NCBI GenBank assembly: GCA_014378225.1
Contig: JACMOA010000148.1
Coordinates: forward strand, 1 to 6,589
DNA: 6,589 nucleotides
Direction: 5' to 3'
From: Deinococcales bacterium
GTDB lineage: Bacteria > Deinococcota > Deinococci > Deinococcales > Deinococcaceae
The notes beneath the pieces were generated by a model. The model ran no database searches and was not told where the DNA came from. It saw nothing but the letters and a program-made list of their open reading frames with translations. The translations under genes and the position numbers were made by a program. How positions within the stretch are numbered: the stretch's first letter is position 1; the number at the start of each line of letters is the position of its first letter. Positions 1-5,404 of the stretch are shown here, in pieces.

Positions 1-174
1 ATGACCTGCATCAAGCGCAAGGTTTCTGGAGGATTTCGCTCAGACGCAGGGGGAGAAACCTTCTGCCGCATTCGCAGCTACATCTCTACCCTCAAAAAGC
101 AGGGTCTGAATGTTTGGCACGGTTTGGTCAGTATTTTTAGCGGCAACATCCTGATGCCTGACTTCTCGCGCTGA
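1..174 (+). CDS. IS66-family transposase, C-terminal end (continues beyond left edge)
   Basis: Frame 1 is open from the first base to TGA at 172-174 and encodes 57 residues. The protein reads [20 protein letters not shown], then [20 protein letters not shown], and ends LMPDFSR. This matches the C-terminal segment I know from the IS66 transposase (DDE family), where K-x-K-x-SGGFRS-x-[17 protein letters not shown] and a final MP-containing tail follow the last catalytic Glu. The ATG at base 1 corresponds to an internal Met of the family, so the true start lies outside the window. No IS66-type terminal inverted repeat could be recognised downstream, so I cannot tell whether the element is intact or a remnant. 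The stretch has no CTCGAG site, unlike almost all the rest of the window, which fits foreign origin. The family call rests on remembered motifs only. Confidence 0.75.
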   Translation: MTCIKRKVSGGFRSDAGGETFCRIRSYISTLKKQGLNVWHGLVSIFSGNILMPDFSR

Positions 175-469
175 GTAGTTACTCGAGGTTAACTTGCGTA
201 GCTTGTTGCTGTAGGCCAAACACAATGCAGCACAGCACGATTAAGCCAAAAGTGACTCAGGGAATGCGCTGCTCTGAAGAGTCAACACCGATGGGGATGA
301 GCATAGGATTAAAGTATCATGCCCTGATGTCAAGGTTTGAACCCGTGTGTGGTGCAGAAGGGACTAAAATAGCCTTGCGTGCCAGACTTTGGCCCTCGAG
401 CAGTTTCCAAAATAGAGCGGAGCGGTTCTCAAAATGGACTCAATCTCGAGATGAACCTGTTCTCGAGAA
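175..469. other. Intergenic region between transposase and cinA promoter; no gene seen
   Basis: An open frame in phase with cinA runs through here from base 225, but the encoded residues resemble nothing in CinA proteins and the CinA N-terminus aligns only from about 516. I see no RNA gene, no IS end and no strong hairpin. CTCGAG sites lie at 182, 395, 445 and 462, so native-looking sequence begins soon after the transposase stop. The part between 175 and roughly 390 may include the outer end of the insertion sequence. Confidence 0.5.
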
Positions 470-498
470 TAGACAAGTGACTAAGTTTCCTCTATACT
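470..498 (+). promoter_or_regulatory. Probable sigma-A promoter of cinA-thpR
   Basis: TAGACA (470-475, five of six matches to TTGACA) is followed by a 17-base spacer and TATACT (493-498, close to TATAAT). This is textbook spacing. Transcription would start near 504-507, leaving only about ten bases before the preferred TTG start at 516. Two CTCGAG sites (445 and 462) lie immediately upstream, the second ending two bases before the -35 box. Confidence 0.7.
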
Positions 499-515
499 TA
501 CAAGAGGTGTTTACG

Positions 516-1781
516 TTGATAACAGAATTGATGAGTGTAGGAACCGAGCTGTTACTTGGAGAAATCACCGATACTAACGCGGCTTTTCTGGCTAACGACT
601 TGAAAGGGCGCGGGGTTACGCTGCACTTTAAAACCACGGTGGGCGACAACCTCACTCGAGTGGTTTCCACCCTGAAACGGGCGCTCGAGCGTTCCGATTT
701 GGTCATTCTGGGCGGCGGCCTCGGCCCCACCGACGACGACCTCACCCGTGAAGCGATTGCCGAGGTTCTGGGTGAAATACCCCTTATTGATGAAGTTTAC
801 CTCGAGCAATTGCGGGGCTTTTTCCTCTCGAGGGGCCGTACTTTTCCAGAGCAAAATGTGAAGCAAGCCTGGATTTTGCCCAGTGGTGAAGCCCTGCCGA
901 ACCCAGTGGGGACGGCTCCGGGCTGGCTGGTGCGCCCGCAGGCTGACCCCTACGCTGGAAAAATCATCATCGCCCTGCCGGGACCACCTCGAGAGATGAA
1001 ACCCATGTGGCTCGAGCAGGCGATTCCGCGTCTGAATCTTCCCCAAAGTGGTTTTTATCACCGCACCTTCCGCACTTTTGGCATTGGCGAAAGCCATATC
1101 GCCGAAAAACTGGGCGAGCTAACCCAGATGTCCAATCCCAGTGTGGCCACCTACGCACGGCGCGACGGCGTGCATGTGCGGGTGGCGGCACTCTCAGACA
1201 CGCTCGAGGAGGCAAAAGTTCTGGCGGGGCCTGTGGAAAAGACGGTTCAGATGGCGCTCGAGGGTTATGTTTACGGCGCAGACGACCAGACCTTGCCCAA
1301 GATTTTAGGAAGGTTGTTAGGTCAAGCGGGTCAAACCCTCAGTGTGCTCGAAAGCATGACCGGTGGACTAGTGCTGGATGAACTCAGCAATGAAAGCGGC
1401 TCGAGCGCGTGGTTACAGGGTGGTGCGGTGGCCTACACGCAGGAAGCAAAAGCCAGGTTTGGGGTGGGGCTAGAGGACGAATCTTCGTGGGTCAGTGCGG
1501 AAGCCGCGCTCGAGATGGCCCTCAAAGCTAAGGCGTTCTTCGGCTCCGACTGGGCCATTTCCACCACCGGGGTGGCAGGTCCAGAAACGCTCGAGGGCAA
1601 ACCCATCGGCACGCTTTTTGTGGGCATTGCGGGGCCAAACGGCGCTAAAGCATTTGAGACAGTGGGAGCCGGAGACCGCCGCACCCTGAAAGAGCGCTCG
1701 AGCATAAGTGCGCTGGGCTTGTTTTGGCGAGTACTTCTGAATCCTGGTGTGCTCGAGGCCCCATTCGAGGGTCAGGCATGA
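516..1781 (+). CDS. cinA: CinA-like protein: nucleotide pyrophosphatase domain plus NMN deamidase domain
   Basis: This encodes 421 residues, the normal CinA length. The N-terminal half is the MoaB/MogA-like COG1058 domain: SVGTELLLGEI-TDTNA near residues 7-20, GGGLGPTDDDLT at 66-77 and PGPPREMK at 155-162. The C-terminal half is the PncC-type nicotinamide mononucleotide deamidase domain: ESMTGG (279-284, usually ESCTGG), AYTQEAK (306-312) and TGVAGPE (around 351-357). The nucleophile-type Ser280 and the Tyr and Lys of AYTQEAK are kept, while the usual Cys beside the Ser is Met. The family suggests ADP-ribose/FAD-type pyrophosphate hydrolysis and pyridine nucleotide salvage in the cytoplasm. 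I chose TTG at 516 because MITELMSVG then aligns residue for residue with the family start M-x-A-E-I-I-S-V-G, and AAGAGG (502-507) sits eight bases upstream. GTG 507 and ATG 531 are alternatives. The stop overlaps thpR as ATGA. Confidence 0.93.
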   Translation: MITELMSVGTELLLGEITDTNAAFLANDLKGRGVTLHFKTTVGDNLTRVVSTLKRALERSDLVILGGGLGPTDDDLTREAIAEVLGEIPLIDEVYLEQLRGFFLSRGRTFPEQNVKQAWILPSGEALPNPVGTAPGWLVRPQADPYAGKIIIALPGPPREMKPMWLEQAIPRLNLPQSGFYHRTFRTFGIGESHIAEKLGELTQMSNPSVATYARRDGVHVRVAALSDTLEEAKVLAGPVEKTVQMALEGYVYGADDQTLPKILGRLLGQAGQTLSVLESMTGGLVLDELSNESGSSAWLQGGAVAYTQEAKARFGVGLEDESSWVSAEAALEMALKAKAFFGSDWAISTTGVAGPETLEGKPIGTLFVGIAGPNGAKAFETVGAGDRRTLKERSSISALGLFWRVLLNPGVLEAPFEGQA

Positions 1782-2455
1782 GACTCTTTTACGCGCTCCC
1801 GCTGCCGCTCGAGGTGCAAAACGCGCTCGAGGTGGCCCAGAAAAAACTGCGTGGCAACTGGCGAGCGGTGCGCCCGGACCACCTGCACATCACTTTCGCT
1901 TTTCTACCCAAAGCTCCAGAGGGTGCGCTGCAAACCCTGGTCAAACTGGGCCACAAAGTGGGTCGTAATTTTGCCCCCTTCAAAGTTCGACTGCGCGGAA
2001 CGGGTTATTTCCCCGGTGCGGGCAGCCCTCGAGTGTGGTTCGTCAAAGCCGAAGCCCTGTTATCCGGTGGTGAGGAGGGCGACGAAATGGGCCTTATCTC
2101 GAGCGAACTCAGAAGCGGATTGACCCTACCGTTTGAGGACAAACCCTTCAAGGCCCACATCACCCTGGCCCGCAAAAAAGGCCCTGCCCCCCGTCTCGAG
2201 CCGATGATTTTTCCACTCGAGTGGGAAGCGGAGGAGTTTGTGCTGATAGAGTCTCAACTCCATAAAAGTGGCCCGGAATATAGGACCGTCAAAAAGTTCA
2301 GTTTAACCGGACCCAAACGCCCCCCCAAACCGCTCAAGCCAGAAAGATTGCCCGAAGCTGAAGCGAGTAGAGTTTCTCCGCTCGAGCCAGAAGAATTGGA
2401 AGTGCCGAGTTTGCTCGAGCCGTCTCAAACAAACCCACGACCCAACGACCTCTGA
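1778..2455 (+). CDS. thpR: RNA 2',3'-cyclic phosphodiesterase (2'-5' RNA ligase family, 2H superfamily)
   Basis: The product has 225 residues. It begins MRLFYALPLP, typical of LigT/ThpR. The two H-x-T-x motifs of the 2H phosphoesterase fold are present: HITF at 37-40 after RPDHL, and HITL at 127-130 after PFKA. The GxGxFP-type segment (residues 74-79) and PRVWFV (84-89) also fit. Members hydrolyse 2',3'-cyclic phosphates of RNA and can join tRNA halves with a 2'-5' bond in vitro. Its ATG overlaps the cinA stop (ATGA, 1778-1781), so translation is probably coupled. The family core ends near residue 177 (YRTVKKFSLTG). The last ~48 residues form an extra tail rich in Pro, Glu, Lys and Leu and are probably disordered. 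In Deinococcus the cinA-ligT pair is followed by recA, but no recA follows here. Confidence 0.92.
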   Translation: MRLFYALPLPLEVQNALEVAQKKLRGNWRAVRPDHLHITFAFLPKAPEGALQTLVKLGHKVGRNFAPFKVRLRGTGYFPGAGSPRVWFVKAEALLSGGEEGDEMGLISSELRSGLTLPFEDKPFKAHITLARKKGPAPRLEPMIFPLEWEAEEFVLIESQLHKSGPEYRTVKKFSLTGPKRPPKPLKPERLPEAEASRVSPLEPEELEVPSLLEPSQTNPRPNDL

Positions 2456-2497
2456 CCGAAAATCGGCGGACAGGCCTGGTAGGCGGGATGGCCCGAT

Positions 2498-2667
2498 AGG
2501 CGAGCAGGCGGTCTGGCCCGTGAGGTGCCGCTTAGACCAAGACGCCCGGTAGGTGCCGTTTTGCTCAAGACGTGCTGCTTTGTCCAAGACGTGCTGCCTT
2601 TGGGCCAAGACGCGAGCAGGCCCGGTAGGTGCCGTCCAGCTCAAGACAGTGCCGTTTTGCCCAAGAC
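2498..2667 (+). repeat. Array of six ~21-base units ending in CAAGAC
   Basis: Six units follow the pattern R-GTGCYG, then about eight variable T-rich bases, then CAAGAC: 2523-2543, 2551-2571, 2572-2590, 2591-2611, 2627-2647 and 2648-2667. Units 2 to 4 and units 5 to 6 are directly tandem. The others are separated by short linkers containing CCCGGT or GAGCAGGCCCGGT. Unit length is 19-21 bases, about two turns of B-DNA. The first 80 bases (2498-2577) recur almost exactly at 5736-5815. The opening part can fold, since GGCGGTCT at 2507-2514 partly pairs with AGAC...CGCC at 2534-2546. Function is unknown. It could be a genus-specific dispersed repeat or a protein-binding array. It is not a CRISPR, because units are contiguous and there are no equal-length unique spacers. 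Confidence 0.85.
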
Positions 2668-2807
2668 AGTAACAGCGTAAGGCAAGGGTTAGGTTATGCT
2701 GGAGGGGGTTAGATGGGGTAGCATCGCAAATCTACCGTATTTCCACTAGCCCATTTTGTCTACATCAAACTGTCGGGTACTAGGATGACAGAGGTCAAAT
2801 AAAGCAT

Positions 2808-2848
2808 TTTGTGGAAGTGTAGAACCATCGGCGATATACTTCCACAAA
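2808..2848 (+). promoter_or_regulatory. Inverted repeat around a TATACT -10 box: candidate operator/promoter of the ABC-F gene
   Basis: TTTGTGGAAGT (2808-2818) is repeated exactly in inverted orientation as ACTTCCACAAA (2838-2848). Two further pairs (2820-2821 with 2835-2836) extend the dyad after one G/T mismatch. The half-site centres are 30 bases apart, close to three helical turns. The second arm overlaps TATACT (2835-2840), the same hexamer as the cinA -10 box. No good -35 hexamer sits at 17 bases, and TTGTGG (2809-2814) is 20 bases away. If this -10 is used, RNA starts near 2847, so the dyad would act as DNA (an operator) rather than as an RNA hairpin. No regulator gene is visible nearby. 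Confidence 0.5.
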
Positions 2849-2891
2849 CTGATTTAGTCCATTTAACCCAACACGCTAAGCCAATCGTCAC

Positions 2892-2930
2892 ATGCCCTCG
2901 AGCGCCCAACCCCCTAAACTACGGCGGTGA
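2892..2930 (+). CDS. Candidate 12-residue leader peptide (uORF) overlapping the ABC-F start
   Basis: ATG at 2892 opens a frame encoding MPSSAQPPKLRR and closes with TGA at 2928-2930. The TGA overlaps the GTG start of the ABC-F gene (2927-2929) in a GTGA junction. The ABC-F start has no convincing Shine-Dalgarno site, so terminating ribosomes could supply initiation by coupling. The peptide carries a Pro-Pro step, which slows ribosomes when EF-P is limiting, followed by a basic KLRR end. Leader-peptide control is known for several antibiotic-resistance ABC-F genes. A role here is inference, and the uORF itself has only a weak upstream site (TAAG at 2877-2880). Confidence 0.4.
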   Translation: MPSSAQPPKLRR

Positions 2931-5191
2931 AGTCTTCCGCCCCCATTCAAACTACCCTGCTCAGCCTCGAGCACGCTTTTTACACTCGAGGGAAACTGCA
3001 CTTTACGGACCTGAACCTTAGCCTTTGCCGGGGGGAAAAAGTGGCGCTGCTGGGGCGAAACGGGGCCGGAAAAACGACTCTGCTCGAGCTGCTGGGTGGA
3101 CATCTGGCGCTCGAGGACGGGTTGCGCTGGCAGGCTGATGGGCTGAAGACGGCTTACCTGACCCAGCATCCCAATTTCCCAGACGGGGAGACGGTGCGGG
3201 AATTGCTCGAGCGCTCCCGTCCGCTGCAAGCGCTCGAGGCTCAATTGCGCGCCCTCGAGCACGAGCTGGACGCTCGGCCAGAGCTGCTAAGTGTCTGGGA
3301 CGCACTGCACACCCAGTTTGAAAACGGGGGCGGTTACACCTGGAGCGCACGAATGGCCAAAGCGCTAGGGGTGCTCGAGCTGGCCGGGTTCGAGAGTCGT
3401 GAGGCAGTTTCGCTGTCTGGCGGAGAGCGCACCCGGCTGGCCTTGGTGCTGACCCTGCTGTGTGAACCCGACCTGATGTTTCTGGACGAACCCACCAACC
3501 ATCTGGACATCACCATGCGGCTGTGGCTCGAGGACCATCTCAAAAACACCTCGAGCGCGATTCTCTTCACTTCGCATGACCGGGCGCTTCACGACGCGGT
3601 GGCGCAGAAATCCTGGTGGGTGCAGGTCGGGCCTGCGGAGGTAAACCGGGTGCTCGAGTATGGGGGTGGCTACAGCAAAACAGTGATGCAGCGCACCCTC
3701 GAGCGGCGCACCCTCGAGAAACGGGGCCGGGTGACGGGGTTTGAAGAAAATCGGCTCGAGCGTTCCCAGATTCGGCAGTCCAAGTGGGGACGGCGCTCCA
3801 GCGCCCTGCAATCCCGTCTCGAGCGCCTGAATACCGTGGAGGCTCCACTGTTGGAGCGCAAACTGCGGATGAGTTTGCTGGGGGGAAACGCTCGAGCCAA
3901 GTTGGTGATGTGGGGTGAGCATCTGAGTTTTGGTTATGGGCGGATTGCAGAAGGCGAGCGGGATGGCCTGATATATCCCAAGACAAGGCAGACGGCAGAC
4001 GGCAGCAGTGTTTCTGAGGAATCAACCTTTGACGATATGCACCTCCGTCAGAATCTGGAAAACGTAGTTCTCGAGCCAATTCTTCAGGATGTCGCTTTCA
4101 GAGTGCGTCTGGGTGACAGAATCGCGCTCATCGGTCCCAACGGGGCTGGAAAAACTACCCTGCTCAAACTGATACGCGGCGAGCTGCACTCTAGCGACCC
4201 CAGAGCAAAGTTGCTGTTTGAAGGCGGCGCAAAGCTGGCTTACCTGGACCAGCACTATCACGGCCTGCATCCTAAGAAGTCCCTGCTCGAGTTTTTCGAA
4301 GACCGCTTCTCGAGCGCTCGAGCGGTGCAGATGTTGGGGCGCTACGGTTTTGGCGCGGATTACTGGGACCGCCTTCCCGACCAGCTTAGTGGCGGGGAAC
4401 GAGCTAGAGCGGGTCTGGCGCTTATCTCTGGGCTTCGAGCAGACGTGTTGCTGCTGGACGAACCCACCAACCATCTGGATGTGGAAACGCTCGAATCCCT
4501 CGAGGACGCACTTTTAGCCTATCCCGGCGCGGTGGTGGTGGTCACACACGACCGCCGCTTTGCCGACAAGGTGGCTAACCGGGTGTGGAGCCTCGAGAAT
4601 GCTCAATTGATGGAGCGCTCGAGCCTGAAGGACAAGAAAATTCTGGACCCCGCTCGAGCGCTCGAGGATGACCCACCCCTGGTCATCCCACCAGAACCCA
4701 CACCCAGAGAACGCATGAAACTGCTCGAGGACCGCTTGCTCGAGCTTGCTCACACTCTGAACGAGCGCCACTTCAAAACGCCTTTGAGCGGACGGGAAGA
4801 AGGGCGGCTGCGCTCGGAAAGTCACCATACGCGGCTACGTCTGCTCGAGCAGTATTCCGAGGTGTACGGCGCGGAGGTGATAGATGCGGAAGTGCGGCAA
4901 AAACCGCTGTGGATACGCGCCACCAGGGGGGACGCGGGAGCCTTGATTTACGCGAAGGGTGCGTCGGATTGCCCATTCTTACGCTGGGACGGCATTGAGC
5001 TACATTGGGAAGGCTCGGGTGGTTTGCCGTGGTTTCGCCGGACCTTGCTGCTGGGCGCACTGCAAATCCTGCTCGAGCGCTGGGATTGTGCAGCGGTGTG
5101 GTGTCGGGGGGTCAAACTCTCTCGAGCGGGGTATGAAAAGCTGATTTTCAAGCGTCAAAACTCGAGCTTTGCGCCACCAGCAAATGATTAG
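2927..5191 (+). CDS. ABC-F family ATPase (ribosome-associated type) with NBD2 insertion and C-terminal extension
   Basis: The 754-residue protein has two ABC ATPase domains and no membrane segments, as in the ABC-F translation factors and ribosome-protection proteins. NBD1: Walker A GRNGAGKTT (43-51), signature LSGGERTR (163-170), Walker B/catalytic FLDEPTNHLD (185-194), switch His217. NBD2: GPNGAGKTT (403-411), LSGGERAR (487-494), LLDEPTNHLD (509-518), His541. Both catalytic Glu residues (188 and 512) are present. A basic Arg-rich helical linker (about 240-325) corresponds to the P-site tRNA interaction motif. Residues ~339-384 are an insertion between the first NBD2 strand and ILQDV. After residue ~560 come a Pro-rich hinge, a charged coiled coil (about 594-650) and an unidentified ~90-residue domain (660-747). 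The protein is longer than the usual 520-640. The GTG start lies three codons after an in-frame TAA and right before the first ABC strand, so it is well constrained. Whether it acts like Uup, YheS or a resistance factor cannot be read from sequence. Confidence 0.93.
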   Translation: MKSSAPIQTTLLSLEHAFYTRGKLHFTDLNLSLCRGEKVALLGRNGAGKTTLLELLGGHLALEDGLRWQADGLKTAYLTQHPNFPDGETVRELLERSRPLQALEAQLRALEHELDARPELLSVWDALHTQFENGGGYTWSARMAKALGVLELAGFESREAVSLSGGERTRLALVLTLLCEPDLMFLDEPTNHLDITMRLWLEDHLKNTSSAILFTSHDRALHDAVAQKSWWVQVGPAEVNRVLEYGGGYSKTVMQRTLERRTLEKRGRVTGFEENRLERSQIRQSKWGRRSSALQSRLERLNTVEAPLLERKLRMSLLGGNARAKLVMWGEHLSFGYGRIAEGERDGLIYPKTRQTADGSSVSEESTFDDMHLRQNLENVVLEPILQDVAFRVRLGDRIALIGPNGAGKTTLLKLIRGELHSSDPRAKLLFEGGAKLAYLDQHYHGLHPKKSLLEFFEDRFSSARAVQMLGRYGFGADYWDRLPDQLSGGERARAGLALISGLRADVLLLDEPTNHLDVETLESLEDALLAYPGAVVVVTHDRRFADKVANRVWSLENAQLMERSSLKDKKILDPARALEDDPPLVIPPEPTPRERMKLLEDRLLELAHTLNERHFKTPLSGREEGRLRSESHHTRLRLLEQYSEVYGAEVIDAEVRQKPLWIRATRGDAGALIYAKGASDCPFLRWDGIELHWEGSGGLPWFRRTLLLGALQILLERWDCAAVWCRGVKLSRAGYEKLIFKRQNSSFAPPAND
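3941..4078 (+). other. In-frame insertion within the ABC-F NBD2 coding sequence
   Basis: In ABC-F proteins the first NBD2 strand (here LSFGYG, residues 333-338) is normally followed after a few residues by the strand reading ILQDV. Here about 46 extra residues intervene. The DNA contains CCCAAGACAAGGCAG (3977-3991), which resembles the last unit of the intergenic CAAGAC array, followed by tandem GGCAGAC (3987-3993 and 3994-4000) and GGCAGCA. The encoded segment is polar (Ser, Thr, Glu, Asp rich) and probably a surface loop. Almost no CTCGAG falls here: the next sites are at 3891 and 4070. The limits are approximate, because they rest on remembered family spacing. Confidence 0.5.
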
Positions 5192-5239
5192 TAAGGATTC
5201 CGAAAATATCGGCAATGGACGATATTTCCAGAATCCTTA
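5192..5239 (+). repeat. Long imperfect hairpin directly after the ABC-F stop
   Basis: Two 20-base arms (5192-5211 and 5220-5239) pair at 18 of 20 positions around the 8-base loop GCAATGGA. The outer nine pairs (TAAGGATTC with GAATCCTTA) and the inner eight (AAATATCG with CGATATTT) are perfect. The stem begins one base after the stop codon. No T tract follows on either strand, so it is not a standard intrinsic terminator. It could block 3' exonucleases, act as a palindromic mobile repeat, or be a protein-binding site. It is markedly A+T-richer than its surroundings. Confidence 0.85.
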
Positions 5240-5304
5240 TGAGGGGTAGGCTTGGGAAGTGGTTGCCAATAGCCTCGAGCATTTCAGTGCCTTACCCAAC
5301 CCAC

Positions 5305-5326
5305 GTCTTGCCGTTCTTGCTAAGAC
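5305..5326 (+). repeat. Isolated degenerate unit of the CAAGAC repeat
   Basis: TTGCCGTTCTTGCTAAGAC (5308-5326) matches the unit pattern of the arrays, with TAAGAC in place of CAAGAC. It is followed by AGCGTAA, much as the last unit of the first array is followed by AGTAACAGCGTAA. A reversed core (GTCTTG, 5305-5310) overlaps its start. It lies between the ABC-F hairpin and the 3' end of the small - strand gene. Confidence 0.5.
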
Positions 5327-5404
5327 AGCGTAAACAGGCGTTATCGGGCGGTGGGTCTGAATTCTGACCTCAACTCGCAAACTTGAGTTACACCCAAAGC
5401 ATAT

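Larger units (their letters stand above)
2456..2926. other. Intergenic region thpR to ABC-F: repeat array, dyad element, leader ORF
   Basis: This 471-base region has no ordinary gene. It holds the CAAGAC repeat array (2498-2667), then about 140 bases without recognised structure, then an inverted repeat around a probable -10 box (2808-2848) and a 12-codon leader ORF (2892-2930). No recA-like reading frame or fragment is visible. CTCGAG is absent from 2420 to 2896, the longest gap between two sites in the window. A tiny CCGA-AAA-TCGG hairpin right after the thpR stop is too short to count as a terminator. Confidence 0.7.

Noticed and set aside
40..225. - strand 61-residue frame
   Set aside because: It is antisense to the IS66 transposase end, which explains the open frame. 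No recognisable protein.
225..515. N-terminal extension of cinA from ATG 225
   Set aside because: The 97 extra residues do not resemble CinA, a good promoter lies inside them (470-498), and the family N-terminus aligns from TTG 516.
2456..2466. Intrinsic terminator after thpR (CCGA-AAA-TCGG)
   Set aside because: A four-pair stem with a three-base loop and no T tract is too weak.
2303..2644. - strand frame with peptides shared with another frame at 5553-5870 (LEQNGT, RASWSKRHLTGQ)
   Set aside because: The shared peptides come from the duplicated CAAGAC repeat, and the rest of each frame is antisense to thpR or unrelated. Not a protein family.
2498..2667. CRISPR array
   Set aside because: Units are contiguous or separated by short related linkers, cores are degenerate, and there are no unique spacers of constant length or cas genes.
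2741..2746. Third TTCCAC half-site for the ABC-F dyad
   Set aside because: The hexamer also occurs inside cinA and thpR, so one more copy carries no weight.
2756..2783. Promoter TTGTCT-N16-TACTAG upstream of the ABC-F gene
   Set aside because: Only four and three matches to the consensus hexamers. The TATACT at 2835 is the better -10 candidate.
5354..5369. Palindrome GGTC-T-GAATTC-T-GACC
   Set aside because: It is nearly symmetric but short, single-copy and has two T/T mismatches. This is compatible with chance.
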